From Borreliella garinii (lineage in GTDB: Bacteria; Spirochaetota; Spirochaetia; JABEVK01): DNA of 48,500 nt. A model generated the notes under the pieces. The model was not told where the DNA came from, did no database searches, and saw only the letters and a program-made list of their open reading frames with translations. The stretch lies in contig DYOB01000009.1 in NCBI GenBank assembly GCA_020720765.1, positions 1 to 48,500 of the forward strand, written 5' to 3'. Positions 17,039 through 26,958 of this stretch are shown here, piece after piece. The number at the start of each line of letters is the position of its first letter. The first letter of the stretch is position 1. Both the position numbers and the translations under genes were made by a program.

Positions 17039-17763
17039 ACTTCCTTCCTTAGAATAAACTTTTTTATCCAGGATTTGACGAACTTGGGAACGGGTTTCAG
17101 GAAGGCTTTACGAACCGTCTCTAAAAAAGATCTTTTTTGCCAAGAGTAATCCCAGAAATGCACAGCGTAAGTTTGTTCGGTGACGTATTTTTTCCATGGC
17201 GGTTCCTTGTTACGGCTGAAGGTATTTGGCATAGGGTAGAACGCATCATAGGGAAGGACGTGAACAGAAACCGGGGTTTCAGCTAAGCGGTCATAAACTA
17301 CATTGGAAAATATGCTGGGACCGGTCGATTGAAAGGTGGCTTCGGAGGAATAACCTTCGAGCGGTGTCTTTAACTGTTTTAACAGTTCATCGAGGAGAGG
17401 ATGGCCTGATATACTACCAATCAAGGCGTTATTTACACTTTTTTCATTTTTTGAAACTATTCCACAGAAAAAAGAAAAAGTAAGTAACTCGTTCAGGGAC
17501 CGAACACATAGAAAGTCGGTATCTGCATAAACTCCTCCATAGCTAAAAAGTATCTCATAACGGAAGACATCGCTTTTCACCCCCCAATTGGGTGCAGAGT
17601 CGAAAATATCGCGTCGTTTCATTGGAAAAATTTTTGAATCCTGATCGTTCCAAACTTTTATTTCCCAATCGGGATGGAGACACTCCCAAGATTCTAAAAA
17701 CTGTTGATATTTACCAGGAAAATCACTGCCTAGCCAGATAAAATGAAGTTTCTTTGGAATCAC
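17035..17763 (-). CDS. GT32-type glycosyltransferase
   Basis: A 242-residue enzyme with the pattern of the capsular-polysaccharide or mannosyltransferase OCH1-like group: [12 protein letters not shown] at the N-terminus, and GGVYADTDF with the D-x-D nucleotide-sugar/metal site. The C-terminus is basic and hydrophobic ([13 protein letters not shown]), suggesting membrane association. The donor is unknown; the neighbours make dTDP-4-keto-6-deoxyglucose and UDP-xylose. Overlaps both neighbours by four bases, so the three genes are tightly coupled. Confidence 0.85.
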   Translation of the reverse strand: MIPKKLHFIWLGSDFPGKYQQFLESWECLHPDWEIKVWNDQDSKIFPMKRRDIFDSAPNWGVKSDVFRYEILFSYGGVYADTDFLCVRSLNELLTFSFFCGIVSKNEKSVNNALIGSISGHPLLDELLKQLKTPLEGYSSEATFQSTGPSIFSNVVYDRLAETPVSVHVLPYDAFYPMPNTFSRNKEPPWKKYVTEQTYAVHFWDYSWQKRSFLETVRKAFLKPVPKFVKSWIKKFILRKEV

Positions 17764-18719
17764 CCTTGGCTCTTGAAATAGTCTATAGTCCTTTTCAGCC
17801 CTTCTTCCAGTGGTATCGTCGGTTCCCAGCCTAGCTTTTCCTTAGCCAGGGTTATATCTGGGCGCCTCTGTTTGGGGTCATCCTGGGGAAGCGGTTGAAA
17901 TACGAGTTTGCTTTTACTTGCTGTAAGTTTAAGAACCATTTCTGCTAATTCAAGCATGGTGAATTCACCGGGGTTACCGATATTCACGGGACCGGGATAA
18001 CCTTTCTCCGTGTTCATCATCTTGATAAATCCTTCTATCAGATCATCGGCAAAGCAAAAACTTCGAGTCTGGGAACCGTCGCCGTAGATAGTGATGTCGC
18101 GACCTTCAAGGGCCTGCACGATAAAGTTGCTGACCACTCGTCCGTCGTTCGGGTGCATGCGCGGGCCGTACGTGTTGAAAATACGCACCACTTTAATGTC
18201 CACCTGGTGTTGCCGCCAGTAATCAAAGAAGAGAGTTTCTGCGCAACGCTTTCCTTCGTCGTAGCAGCTTCTAATTCCTATGGTGTTTACCCGTCCCCAG
18301 TAGTCTTCCCGCTGAGGGTGGACTTCGGGGTCGCCGTAGACCTCGCTCGTGCTCGCCTGAAGGATACGTGCACGCGTTCTTTTAGCCAGGCCCAACATGT
18401 TGATGGCACCATGAACACTGGTCTTGGTGGTTTGGACGGGGTCGAACTGGTAATGTACTGGACTTGCGGGGCAGGCGAGATTGTAGATTTCATCAACTTC
18501 GACGTAGTATGGAAAAGTGACATCATGGCGGACAACCTCGAAGAAGGGGTTACCCATCAGATTGGCAATGTTCTGTTTCTGCCCGGTGAAAAAATTGTCA
18601 AGGCAAATCACATCTTTTCCGTCTTTCAAAAGGCGCTCGCAGAGATGGCTTCCGAGAAATCCAGCACCTCCGGTTACAAGCGCTCTCGTCCGTGTGCTTC
18701 GTGTGGTTTTTATGCTCAT
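17760..18719 (-). CDS. UDP-glucuronate decarboxylase (UDP-xylose synthase)
   Basis: A 319-residue extended SDR. NAD-binding [10 protein letters not shown], the family signature [21 protein letters not shown] with catalytic Ser/Glu, and Y153-x3-K157 (SCYDEGKR) fit UDP-xylose synthase rather than a 4-epimerase. It would make UDP-xylose for surface glycan. Start ATG 18719 has GAGGT seven bases upstream and a good promoter, so it heads the three-gene operon. Confidence 0.93.
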   Translation of the reverse strand: MSIKTTRSTRTRALVTGGAGFLGSHLCERLLKDGKDVICLDNFFTGQKQNIANLMGNPFFEVVRHDVTFPYYVEVDEIYNLACPASPVHYQFDPVQTTKTSVHGAINMLGLAKRTRARILQASTSEVYGDPEVHPQREDYWGRVNTIGIRSCYDEGKRCAETLFFDYWRQHQVDIKVVRIFNTYGPRMHPNDGRVVSNFIVQALEGRDITIYGDGSQTRSFCFADDLIEGFIKMMNTEKGYPGPVNIGNPGEFTMLELAEMVLKLTASKSKLVFQPLPQDDPKQRRPDITLAKEKLGWEPTIPLEEGLKRTIDYFKSQG

Positions 18720-18740
18720 AATCTACCTCTATTGTTAATA

Positions 18741-18769
18741 TTTATAATGCATAATCTGAAAACTGTGAA
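18741..18769 (-). promoter_or_regulatory. Promoter of the sugar operon
   Basis: On the minus strand TTCACA (18769-18764), 17 bases, TATAAA (18746-18741). The leader of roughly 15 bases contains the Shine-Dalgarno GAGGT. Conventional leadered promoter. Confidence 0.6.
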
Positions 18770-18789
18770 GGGCTGTTTACGACTCAACC

Positions 18790-18819
18790 TTGACCCTTAA
18801 CCTGGCTTTATCGCATGAT
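18790..18819 (+). promoter_or_regulatory. Promoter of the phosphatase-metH unit, leaderless type
   Basis: TTGACC at 18790-18795, 18 bases, CATGAT at 18814-18819, then seven bases to ATG 18827. No Shine-Dalgarno sequence. Confidence 0.4.
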
Positions 18820-18826
18820 AAAAGCT

Positions 18827-19459
18827 ATGATTCGACTTTTTCTCGTGCGGCACGGTCAAACAGAATGGAATGTCCTGTTCAAAATGCAGGGCAGACTCGA
18901 CAGTCCTCTTACGGAGCTGGGTCTGTGGCAGACTTTGGCACTTGGAGAAGCTCTAAAAGATGAACCCCTGGTGGAAATCCATACAAGTCCGGCGGGAAGG
19001 GCGATGTTAACAGCCCAAAAAGTTGCGGCATTTCACCCGGGAGTTCCTGTGGTCATTCAAAACGACTTAACCGAAATGGATCTTGGCCCGTGGGAAGGGA
19101 GAACGAGGGAAGAGATTCGAGGGCAATGGCCCGAAGATGTAGAAAATTTTTGGAACTCGCCATTGAACTTTAAAAGTGTCGGCGGCGAGGATTATTTCCA
19201 ACTCGAAAAGCGGCTCCGAACATGGATGATTAAAACAATGCATACCTGGAAATCGGGGACACGGCTTCTTGTCAGTCACGGTGTAACCATGCAGATGTTT
19301 TTTGCAATTCTGGAAGGCGGGGGGGTTGAGAACCTTCATCGTGATAAAGTTCTTCAACAGTGTGCACTTTCCTTGGCTGAATGGGAACCTGGTGAAAAAC
19401 CTCGTCTAGTTTTCAGGAATAAGGTGGACCATCTCGATGGTTTCACGGTAAACTCATGA
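18827..19459 (+). CDS. Histidine phosphatase family protein
   Basis: A 210-residue member of the phosphoglycerate-mutase-like superfamily. The phospho-accepting His is in [11 protein letters not shown]; a second catalytic His is in [11 protein letters not shown]; the acid residue lies in [11 protein letters not shown]. The pattern resembles broad-specificity or alpha-ribazole phosphatase (CobC) types. Overlap with metH by four bases is of interest because MetH needs a cobalamin cofactor, but a cobalamin role is only a guess. Start at 18827 rather than 18815 because the -10 box covers 18814-18819. Confidence 0.85.
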   Translation: MIRLFLVRHGQTEWNVLFKMQGRLDSPLTELGLWQTLALGEALKDEPLVEIHTSPAGRAMLTAQKVAAFHPGVPVVIQNDLTEMDLGPWEGRTREEIRGQWPEDVENFWNSPLNFKSVGGEDYFQLEKRLRTWMIKTMHTWKSGTRLLVSHGVTMQMFFAILEGGGVENLHRDKVLQQCALSLAEWEPGEKPRLVFRNKVDHLDGFTVNS

Positions 19460-22400
19460 ATATGATAGAAACATTGCTCAAAGCTTCAAGGGAACGGATT
19501 CTTATACTCGATGGAGCTATGGGAACCATGATCCAGAAACTCAAGTTTTCCGAGGAATCTTTTCGAGGGGAACGGTTTAAAGATCATCCCAAACCCGTAA
19601 AAGGCAACAACGACCTCCTCAACTTGACACAACCAGAGGCCATCCGGGATATTCATTTGAGTTATTTGAGGGCAGGTGCCGATTTTCTCGAGAGCAATAC
19701 TTTTAACAGTACATCCATTAGTCTTGCAGATTACGGTATGTCGGACCTCGCTTACGAATTGAATAAAACCGGCGCGGAGATAGCCCGGCAGGCCTGTGGT
19801 ATCATTCTGAAAGAAGAGGGGAGAAAGTGCTGGACGGTCGGTGTTCTTGGCCCGACCAATAAGACGCTTAGTCTCAGTCCGGATGTTTCGAACCCCGGTT
19901 ACCGCGCCCTGACTTTTGACCAGCTCGCCGCATCCTACCGCGAAGCGGCCAAGGGGCTTCTCGACGGCGGGGTGGAACTCATCATGGTGGAAACCATTTT
20001 CGACACCCTGAATGCTAAGGCCGCGGTTTGGGCCCTCGAGGAAGAGTTTGAGGAGAGGGGAAATAGAGTTCCGCTATGGCTCAGCGGAACCATCACGGAC
20101 AGGTCGGGGAGAACCCTCAGCGGGCAGACTTCCCTGGCCTTCTGGCACTCGCTTTCCCACGCCAGTCCCCTTTTCTTCGGTCTGAACTGCGCCTTGGGAG
20201 CCGAAGACCTGAGAGAACATATAGCTGAACTTTCCCGGGTGGTTACCTGCGGGGTCACTGTCCATCCGAACGCGGGTTTGCCCAACGCCCTAGGTGAATA
20301 CGACCATACCCCGGAACATATGGCTAAGGTCCTCGGTGGATTTGCCCGGGACGGACTTTTAAATATCGTCGGAGGTTGCTGCGGTTCGACACCCGAACAT
20401 ATCCGTGCCATAGCGGAGGCGGTCCGCCCCTACAAACCCAGGGTTATTCCGACCTCGGATCACAGTACTAGGCTTTCAGGTCTTGAGCCTCTAGTGATAC
20501 GTGATGGAACTCTCTTTGTGAATGTCGGTGAACGGACCAATGTCACCGGAAGTCTGAAGTTCGCACGCCTGATAAAGAACCAAGCTTACGAAGAAGCCCT
20601 GCAGGTGGCCCGCGAACAGGTGGAAAATGGGGCACAGATTATCGACATCAATATGGATGAAGCGATGATCGATTCAGTCGCAGAAATGACTTCTTTTTTA
20701 AATCTCGTCGCTACCGAGCCAGATATCTGCCGGGTTCCCCTGATGATTGATTCCAGCAAGTGGGAAGTCATCCTTGCAGGGCTCAAGTGCGCTCAAGGGA
20801 AATGTGTAGTCAACTCGATAAGCCTGAAAGAGGGTGAGGAGAAGTTTCTTTTTCACGCTAGGCTTGTACGCAGGCTTGGAGCAGCGGCCGTTGTGATGGC
20901 CTTCGATGAAAAAGGCCAGGCCGATACCCTGGAGCGCAGAAAGACCATCCTTATTCGGGCGTATACACTTTTAACTGAGAAAGCGGGTTTTGCTCCGGAG
21001 GATATTATCTTCGACCCGAACGTTTTTGCAGTGGCCACGGGAATGGACGAACACAGACGTTATGCGCTTGATTTTTTTGAGGCATGCAAATTCATCAAGG
21101 CTGAGTTGCCGTATGCGAAAATCAGCGGAGGGCTCAGTAATGTCAGTTTCAGCTTCCGCGGAAACAACCCCGTCAGGGAAGCCATGCACTCGGTCTTTCT
21201 CCGCTACGCCATTCCAGCCGGACTGACCATGGCCATCGTCAACGCCGGAGCACTCCCTGTCTATGAAGAGATTGACCCGGAACTATTGAACCGCGTTGAA
21301 GACGTTCTCCTCGATAGAAATGAGGAAGCGACCGAGCGCCTTATTGAGTTTGCCTCTTCGGTTCAGGAAGGAGAAAAGACTAAAGAAGAGGATGCAGCAT
21401 GGCGCCTCCTCGACGTGAAACAACGCCTCGCCCACGCCCTCGTCCACGGCCAGAATAAATTTATCCAGGCGGATGTCGAGGAATGCCGGGTGCTTTTCCC
21501 CCGTGCGCTTGAGGTGATTGAAGGGCCGCTGATGGACGGAATGAATATAGTCGGTGAGCTTTTCGGTTCCGGAAAGATGTTTTTACCGCAGGTAGTCAAA
21601 AGCGCTCGGGTGATGAAATCCGCCGTGGCAGTTCTTTTACCTTACATTGAACAGGAAAAAGCCAGGGACGGTGGAGCCGCCAGGGCAAAGGGGAAGGTGG
21701 TGATGGCCACAGTCAAGGGGGATGTTCACGATATTGGAAAAAATATCGTGGGTGTCGTTCTTGGCTGTAATAATTACGATGTGGTGGACCTGGGCGTGAT
21801 GGTCCCCTGTTCGGAAATTCTCGCGGCGGCTAAGGAACATAAGGCGGACATTATCGGTTTAAGCGGACTTATTACCCCGAGTCTTGACGAAATGGTCTAC
21901 GTCGCTAGCGAGATGGAACGCGAAGGTTTTACCCTTCCGCTGATCATCGGGGGTGCGACCACGAGTAAGATCCACACAGCTGTAAAAATCGCTCCCGCTT
22001 ACAGTGGACCGGTCGTGCACGTGAAGGATGCAAGTATAACCGTTGGGGTCGTTTCCCACCTCCTCAACCCCGAACAAAAGCCGGTGTACGTCGAAAACGT
22101 GAGAACCGAACAGGCAGAACTTCGGCAGGAGTTTGTCCGCAGGCAAAAGGATAGGGACTTTTTATCCTTAGCTGAAGCGCGAAACCGGAAACTCAAGACC
22201 AACTGGGGGAATTATCATCCGCCGAGGCCGTCCTTTTTCGGGACCAAAAGTTGGCAGGACTATTCTCTACGCGAACTTGTCCCGTATATCGACTGGGGCT
22301 TTTTCCTTTACAGCTGGGGTATAAAAGGTTCCTACCCAGAGATTCTCCAAGACCCCGAGAAGGGTGTCGAAGCGAGAAAACTTATCGAAGACGGCCGGGC

Positions 22401-23157
22401 AATGCTTGAAAGAATAGTTAAAGAGAAAAAGCTCAGAGCGGCGGGCATCCTGGGTTTTTGGCCTGCAGTTTCGACCGGAGACGATACGATACTTTTTCTA
22501 CACCCGCAGAAAACCCAATCACCCTTAAGCCCTAAAACAGACTCATCCGCCGCTCTCGCCTACCCCGTCCTGCGACAGCAGGTCATGAAGAAAGAAACAC
22601 CTGAGTACTACGCTCTGAGCGATTACATTGCCCCGCAGGAAAGCGGGGTTACAGACACAGTGGGTCTTTTTGCGGTGACTGCCGGATTCGGTCTGGAGGA
22701 ATTGATCACCGAGGTGTCCGCTGACGACTACTGGGTCTTTATGGCAAAAATTCTTGCAGACCGGCTTGCTGAAGCGTTTGCAGAAAGGCTTCATGAGCGG
22801 GTTAGAAAGGAGTTCTGGGGCTACGCACCCGAAGAAGCCCTTCCCATGGAAGACACCTTGCTTGCCCGATACCAGGGTATCCGGCCTGCCCCGGGTTACC
22901 CGAGTTGCCCCGATCATACGGATAAACCGCTATTCTGGGATATTCTTATGGCGGAGAAAGAGGTGGGAATCAGTCTCACCGAGAGCCATATGATGATACC
23001 TGCAGCCTCGGTCTCGGGCTTGTATTTCAGCCACCCTAAGTCCCAGTATTTCGCGCTGGGGAAAATCGCACAGGATCAGCTCGAAGATTATGCCAAACGC
23101 CGGGGAGTAACCCGCGAAACCGCCGAGAAGAACCTGTCTTCCTTGTTGGGTTATTGA
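19456..23157 (+). CDS. metH: Cobalamin-dependent methionine synthase
   Basis: A full-length 1233-residue MetH that transfers the methyl group of methyl-tetrahydrofolate to homocysteine. Modules in order: homocysteine-binding domain (about 1-330) with zinc ligands Cys245 and Cys308-Cys309 (GGCCGS); pterin-binding domain (about 345-610, starting [11 protein letters not shown]); B12-binding cap and domain (about 650-890) with Asp756-x-His758-x2-Gly761 that ligates cobalt; AdoMet-activation domain (about 910-1230). Start ATG overlaps the phosphatase stop by four bases, so there is no room for a separate cobalamin riboswitch in front of metH. The 3' end overlaps the convergent TPR gene by seven bases. 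Confidence 0.98.
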   Translation: MNMIETLLKASRERILILDGAMGTMIQKLKFSEESFRGERFKDHPKPVKGNNDLLNLTQPEAIRDIHLSYLRAGADFLESNTFNSTSISLADYGMSDLAYELNKTGAEIARQACGIILKEEGRKCWTVGVLGPTNKTLSLSPDVSNPGYRALTFDQLAASYREAAKGLLDGGVELIMVETIFDTLNAKAAVWALEEEFEERGNRVPLWLSGTITDRSGRTLSGQTSLAFWHSLSHASPLFFGLNCALGAEDLREHIAELSRVVTCGVTVHPNAGLPNALGEYDHTPEHMAKVLGGFARDGLLNIVGGCCGSTPEHIRAIAEAVRPYKPRVIPTSDHSTRLSGLEPLVIRDGTLFVNVGERTNVTGSLKFARLIKNQAYEEALQVAREQVENGAQIIDINMDEAMIDSVAEMTSFLNLVATEPDICRVPLMIDSSKWEVILAGLKCAQGKCVVNSISLKEGEEKFLFHARLVRRLGAAAVVMAFDEKGQADTLERRKTILIRAYTLLTEKAGFAPEDIIFDPNVFAVATGMDEHRRYALDFFEACKFIKAELPYAKISGGLSNVSFSFRGNNPVREAMHSVFLRYAIPAGLTMAIVNAGALPVYEEIDPELLNRVEDVLLDRNEEATERLIEFASSVQEGEKTKEEDAAWRLLDVKQRLAHALVHGQNKFIQADVEECRVLFPRALEVIEGPLMDGMNIVGELFGSGKMFLPQVVKSARVMKSAVAVLLPYIEQEKARDGGAARAKGKVVMATVKGDVHDIGKNIVGVVLGCNNYDVVDLGVMVPCSEILAAAKEHKADIIGLSGLITPSLDEMVYVASEMEREGFTLPLIIGGATTSKIHTAVKIAPAYSGPVVHVKDASITVGVVSHLLNPEQKPVYVENVRTEQAELRQEFVRRQKDRDFLSLAEARNRKLKTNWGNYHPPRPSFFGTKSWQDYSLRELVPYIDWGFFLYSWGIKGSYPEILQDPEKGVEARKLIEDGRAMLERIVKEKKLRAAGILGFWPAVSTGDDTILFLHPQKTQSPLSPKTDSSAALAYPVLRQQVMKKETPEYYALSDYIAPQESGVTDTVGLFAVTAGFGLEELITEVSADDYWVFMAKILADRLAEAFAERLHERVRKEFWGYAPEEALPMEDTLLARYQGIRPAPGYPSCPDHTDKPLFWDILMAEKEVGISLTESHMMIPAASVSGLYFSHPKSQYFALGKIAQDQLEDYAKRRGVTRETAEKNLSSLLGY

Positions 23158-23915
23158 GCCCCGGTAGGTTTGATTCGACTTACTTCCTCCCGGGCCTTTT
23201 TTTCCCAATAGAAAAGGAGTTTTCTCGGAGCAGGAGGGAGGTCGGCTGCGTTTTCCAGGAAAGTCTGGAGAGTGTTGAGGGCCTCATCTCTGCGGCCTTG
23301 GCCCGAAAGAAAAATTCCATAACGGCAACGGTATTCTAGAAGGGGGGTTTTTGTCATAAGGGATTCCCATAGGGAATTAGCCGCTTCCAGATCACCGATC
23401 CGTGTCGAGGCTTCGGCCAGGTTAGCCAGGTCAGCGTGGCTGGTAAACTTGCCCTGGGCGTCCACACACCTCCGGAGAGCCTCAAGTTCCTCCTCGTGGC
23501 GGCCCAAACCCCGGTAAGCCGTGGCGAGTTGGCGTAAAAGGACTTGGTCCTTCGCAAAGACCCCCTGGGCTGCATCCGCAAGGAGTTCCAGGGCCTGTGA
23601 AAAATGCCCGGTCTGGATATAAACCTCTGCCAGCCTTTCACGGTTATGGATCGTGTCGCTTTTGCGGAATTCTTTCTCGAGGTCCCTGACCTTCTTTTTA
23701 GGATCAAGGAAGCCCTGCGCCAATTCGGTCATGGCCCGTCTGCGGCTGGGGTTAAAAATATCGGGGATCAGCACCATAAAAATATAGACGAGGGAACCCG
23801 CAACGGGTAGAAAAACAAGGAGGTAGATCCAAAAACGATCCTGACCAGTAGTCAGGACGTGGATGACAAGGATCACCTGAAGTGCGACGGGAAGGATAAT
23901 AAGAAGATAGGTCAT
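23151..23915 (-). CDS. Membrane-anchored TPR protein
   Basis: A 254-residue protein. Two transmembrane helices at about residues 2-20 and 30-50 form a hairpin like the phospholipase D nuclease N-terminal type, followed by a soluble part with about four TPR-like repeats (residues 85-235; helices such as [21 protein letters not shown]). Probably a cytoplasmic-face scaffold at the inner membrane; partners unknown. The ATG at 23915 has no Shine-Dalgarno sequence but is preceded by a near-consensus promoter at six bases. Confidence 0.75.
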   Translation of the reverse strand: MTYLLIILPVALQVILVIHVLTTGQDRFWIYLLVFLPVAGSLVYIFMVLIPDIFNPSRRRAMTELAQGFLDPKKKVRDLEKEFRKSDTIHNRERLAEVYIQTGHFSQALELLADAAQGVFAKDQVLLRQLATAYRGLGRHEEELEALRRCVDAQGKFTSHADLANLAEASTRIGDLEAANSLWESLMTKTPLLEYRCRYGIFLSGQGRRDEALNTLQTFLENAADLPPAPRKLLFYWEKKAREEVSRIKPTGAQ

Positions 23916-23921
23916 ATAAGG

Positions 23922-23950
23922 ATTCTAGCGAAAGTGTTACGATATATCAA
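23922..23950 (-). promoter_or_regulatory. Promoter of the TPR gene, leaderless type
   Basis: On the minus strand TTGATA (23950-23945), 17 bases, TAGAAT (23927-23922), six bases, ATG 23915. Five of six matches in both boxes: the best example of the leaderless arrangement in this window. The -35 box lies inside the last codons of the SpoU methylase gene. Confidence 0.65.
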
Positions 23951-24743
23951 ACCTGTCCGAAAACGCAGTCCATGCTTGAAGCAGTATTGCGACAGACGCG
24001 CTAACATTAAGGCTCGCTTTTTTTCCGTACAGGGGGATGCTGACCAAGCCATGGGAATTTTTAGCAATTTCCAGAGCCCGAGGGGAAAGGCCCCACTCTT
24101 CCGAGCCCACGAGAACCGTCCCTTGGGGTGGAAAATCAAACTCATCCAACGGTGTCCCCCCGAGTTCAAGCGCAAATACCGGGCCGCTTAAATTCTCTAG
24201 TGCGGTGCGTTCCCAGGCCACCCGTTCCACAGACCCCATGGAAGTTCTCAAGGCCCGCGGGTGCGACGGTTCCGGACAGCGGGGGCTGAGAAAGATGGAT
24301 TTTACCCCGAAAGCCTCCGAGGTTCGAAAGATGGATCCAAGGTTGTACGGTGAACGGAGATCTTCGAGAAAAACGGAAAAGGGAAAGTGCCTTTCTTTCG
24401 AATGATCCCCATCACCTGGGGCGTGCATTTTCCAGTCAGCAAGGTCAATCCCTAATTGTGCAAGCAAATCTGCACGTAAGGAAGCTGCAAGACGTCCCAA
24501 GTTTTCTGCCGCCCAGCCGTTAGGAAGGAGGGAAGAAAGTAGCTGGGCTTCGGCTGGATCGGGTGGAACGAGGTCTGGGGGACAACCTGTTTGAAACCAA
24601 GCAAGAGCGAGAATTTGCGCCCAAAAGTTCCAATTATCAACTGTTTTAAGCTGGATGAGTTTTTGAAAATATTCCAATAACGATGCCAATTTCCGTTTGA
24701 GTGGCCGGCCCGTGATGCTACGAAGTTTTTTAAGGGAAATCAA
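23937..24743 (-). CDS. SpoU/TrmH-family RNA 2'-O-methyltransferase
   Basis: A 268-residue enzyme with the three SPOUT motifs: NLGSIFRTSEAFG (motif 1, ribose-binding Arg), TVLVGSEEWGLS (motif 2) and SIPLYGKKASLNVSASVAILL-like motif 3 (AdoMet knot). It methylates a ribose 2'-OH in tRNA or rRNA; the target is not predictable. The N-terminal 110 residues are a poorly conserved helical domain. Start is uncertain: a TTG at 24743 overlaps the upstream stop as TTGA and suggests coupling, while an ATG at 24809 would overlap that gene by 70 bases. Confidence 0.85.
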   Translation of the reverse strand: MISLKKLRSITGRPLKRKLASLLEYFQKLIQLKTVDNWNFWAQILALAWFQTGCPPDLVPPDPAEAQLLSSLLPNGWAAENLGRLAASLRADLLAQLGIDLADWKMHAPGDGDHSKERHFPFSVFLEDLRSPYNLGSIFRTSEAFGVKSIFLSPRCPEPSHPRALRTSMGSVERVAWERTALENLSGPVFALELGGTPLDEFDFPPQGTVLVGSEEWGLSPRALEIAKNSHGLVSIPLYGKKASLNVSASVAILLQAWTAFSDRFDIS

Positions 24744-25831
24744 AACGCAGAACGGAGAAAAACAGGCAGGCTGTCGGTTCCAACGGCTCCGCCCGCAGGT
24801 GTTTTCCATTCCCTGGTCAGTTCGGCAGCGTGTCCCACTTCCGATTCCACGAGATCGAGTTCCCGCAGCCTCAGGGGTATGCCGAATTTGCCCATAAGTC
24901 GCCTGACGTCGCGGCCCAAGTCTTGCCCTAGAGCCTCTGCGGATTCTTCCGAGTCGGTCTTTCCCATGATGGAGCCTATTTCTTTGAGGATATGGGGAAC
25001 CTTCGGGGCCATGGTTTCCAAGAGGCCCGGAAGGAGGATGGCGCCGGTAAGGCCTTGGGGGACGTAGGTGATACCTTCAAGAATCATCACGGAAGTCGTG
25101 CCGGAAAGCCGGGGCAGGGCGTGGTGACAAACAGCTGCCGCAAGACCAGCTTCAAACCCTTCGGCCCTCGAGTCGCCCTTAGTGGGCTGTTCAAAGACCT
25201 GTTCCAGAACGTTCCAGAGTCCCCTGGCCGTACCCAAGGCGAGGCTGCGGATAAAAAGGCCGGCATGCTCATGGAGTGCTGCTTCGTAAAGAAAGAAAAG
25301 TGTCTGCAGAAGGTGGGCCACCGAGAGTTTGGAACTCATATTTGTATTCAAGTAAGGGTCAATAAAAATCAACGGCGTGCGTGCTGGTTCCCACTCAAAA
25401 AACTGACTATCCGTCGGGTGTCCAGTCCCCCAAAAACTGTCTTGACGGAATAAAAAAGGAACACCCGGGACTGCCGGCAGGATAACGAGCTGGGGTTGTT
25501 CGATCCCATCCAAGGTTTTCAGCATCCACCGGGTCAGGTGGATGAGGCGATTGCCTCCGAAAACTATAACGGTTTCCGTCCGTGCGCCCCGGATCAGGGC
25601 CTTATTTGTTTGGGCGAAATCGTGGGGATTATCACCTTCAAGAAATTCGAGGTGGAGGGCTTTGAGGTTAGCCCTTTCTAAACTCTGTCGGAAGATATCG
25701 CGTTCACGGCCACCGCAATACAAGGCTTCCGTGATAAGCACTACCCGGGTGCCGTGGCCCCTGGACGCCATCCCTATTCCCTGGCTGACGCCGAGTCCGA
25801 TTTTGACATTGCCTTGGATATTCAGTTCCAC
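24740..25831 (-). CDS. Degenerate iron-containing alcohol dehydrogenase homologue
   Basis: A 363-residue protein that follows the Fe-ADH/dehydroquinate-synthase-like fold: VIVFGGNRLIH for the dinucleotide loop, IDPYLNTNM before the metal site, and ITYVPQGLTGAILLPGLLE near the second metal region. The metal ligands seem lost: the usual D-A-L-x-H motif reads A-H-L-L-Q (Ala172, Gln176), and the later His-rich motif is altered. It is probably not a metal-dependent alcohol dehydrogenase; a binding or remodelled function is possible. GTG start with AAGGAG five bases upstream. It lies just after the flgM terminator. Confidence 0.65.
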   Translation of the reverse strand: MELNIQGNVKIGLGVSQGIGMASRGHGTRVVLITEALYCGGRERDIFRQSLERANLKALHLEFLEGDNPHDFAQTNKALIRGARTETVIVFGGNRLIHLTRWMLKTLDGIEQPQLVILPAVPGVPFLFRQDSFWGTGHPTDSQFFEWEPARTPLIFIDPYLNTNMSSKLSVAHLLQTLFFLYEAALHEHAGLFIRSLALGTARGLWNVLEQVFEQPTKGDSRAEGFEAGLAAAVCHHALPRLSGTTSVMILEGITYVPQGLTGAILLPGLLETMAPKVPHILKEIGSIMGKTDSEESAEALGQDLGRDVRRLMGKFGIPLRLRELDLVESEVGHAAELTREWKTPAGGAVGTDSLPVFLRSAF

Positions 25832-25845
25832 GGTCTCTCCTTAAG

Positions 25846-25872
25846 AAAAAAAAAGCCGTCCAACTGGACGGC
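25846..25872 (-). terminator. Rho-independent terminator after flgM
   Basis: On the minus strand GCCGTCCA, a two-base loop, TGGACGGC, then a run of nine T. It lies 22 bases past the flgM stop and just before the Shine-Dalgarno of the Fe-ADH-like gene. Confidence 0.85.
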
Positions 25873-25894
25873 CTGCATATTTACATCAAGAGAA

Positions 25895-26179
25895 TTAAAT
25901 GCCCAGGTTCTTAAGAATTCCCTCGGCTACAGCCGTCAAGATGGCATCGTTGATGTAGTCGGGATTCTGTATTTTCAGCTTTACCGCGTCTACAAGGTCA
26001 ATCCTGACATCGGGGGCCGCACGTGCAGCTTCTGTTGCCATAAAGACCTCCGACTTCGCCCTCGCCTCGGCTGACACTTCAATACTGTCCTTTGCCTTGA
26101 TCTCGTTGGGCCGGTCGATCTTCCCGGTTTTGTTATACTGCTTTATCGGGTCAAGGGACCCTAGTTTGTCGATCATCAT
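25895..26179 (-). CDS. flgM: FlgM-like anti-sigma-28 factor
   Basis: A 94-residue protein beginning MMIDKLGSLDP. The C-terminal half, with SIEVSAEARAKSE and VRIDLVDAVKLKIQNPDYIND, has the FlgM pattern: a helical region that binds the flagellar sigma factor and holds it until the hook is complete. Start at ATG 26179 with GGAAGG upstream; the longer frame from 26218 is not supported. Follows rsmI by 56 bases and ends in a strong terminator. It implies a flagellated cell. Confidence 0.8.
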   Translation of the reverse strand: MMIDKLGSLDPIKQYNKTGKIDRPNEIKAKDSIEVSAEARAKSEVFMATEAARAAPDVRIDLVDAVKLKIQNPDYINDAILTAVAEGILKNLGI

Positions 26180-26235
26180 CGTAACCTTCCCTGTCCTTAA
26201 GATTATCGGCACGAACATGCAAAAACTCGAGTGAA

Positions 26236-26958
26236 TTATTCATCGAATTCTGTATTTTTTTCTTCGCTCTTACCCGAGACTAAAAGGGCAAATTCACCCT
26301 TAACTTTATGCGACTCCTGCAAGTTTTTCAAGATGTCGGCAGCTCTTCCAACCGGATATTCCTCAAAAACCTTCGTCATTTCCCTTCCCAGGAGGATCAA
26401 ACGGTCAGGTGCCAGCTCGGAAAGTTCGGTTAAGACGGTTTCAATCCTGTGCGGCGCTTCGTAAAGAAGGAAATTTTCACCTCTATCGAGAAGAATTTGG
26501 AGTCTTTTCTTCCTCGCTGCGCTTTTTGGTGGTAGAAAACCGTCGAAAGTTACCGTGCGCCCGCCAAAAGGCGAAACGCTGAGCAGGGTTGTGATTGCCG
26601 AAGGCCCGGGGAGGGGAATCACTTGAAAGCCCTCCTCCCTCACCTTTCTTACCAGCCGGACACCCGGGTCGCTGACTCCGGGGGTACCTGCGTCGCTCAT
26701 ATAGACTATTGTCTGCCCTTGGCCGAGCAGGGCGGCAATCCCCTTTGCGCTCGCATCCTCGTTGTCGGCCCGGCAACTCATCAGTCGTTTTGAGATACCC
26801 AGGTGGGACAAAAGCTGTCCCGTGCGGCGGGTATCTTCACACGCTACAGCGGTACAATTTTTTAGGATTTCAACCGTCCTTAAGGTTATATCTCCGAGGT
26901 TCCCTATGGGGCCGGCCGCCATGTACAGGGTTCCGGATTCGTGGTAGTCTTGGGGCAT
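26236..26958 (-). CDS. rsmI: 16S rRNA (cytidine-1402 2'-O)-methyltransferase RsmI
   Basis: A 240-residue tetrapyrrole-methylase-fold enzyme. GPIGNLGDITLR near the N-terminus, ACEDTRRT, YMSDAGTPGVSDPG and PLPGPSAITTLLSVS are RsmI signatures. It methylates C1402 in the ribosomal decoding centre. The start ATG at 26958 has AAGGAG seven bases upstream, placed inside the divergent gene; the two start codons share the palindrome CATG at 26956-26959. The next gene downstream is flgM. Confidence 0.95.
   Translation of the reverse strand: MPQDYHESGTLYMAAGPIGNLGDITLRTVEILKNCTAVACEDTRRTGQLLSHLGISKRLMSCRADNEDASAKGIAALLGQGQTIVYMSDAGTPGVSDPGVRLVRKVREEGFQVIPLPGPSAITTLLSVSPFGGRTVTFDGFLPPKSAARKKRLQILLDRGENFLLYEAPHRIETVLTELSELAPDRLILLGREMTKVFEEYPVGRAADILKNLQESHKVKGEFALLVSGKSEEKNTEFDE

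Noticed and set aside
18153..18800. 215-residue open frame on the plus strand
   Set aside because: It lies antisense to the UDP-xylose synthase gene and its promoter and shows no family motif; a shadow frame.
18780..19456. Possible cobalamin or SAM riboswitch for metH
   Set aside because: metH overlaps the upstream phosphatase gene, and that gene starts next to its own promoter.
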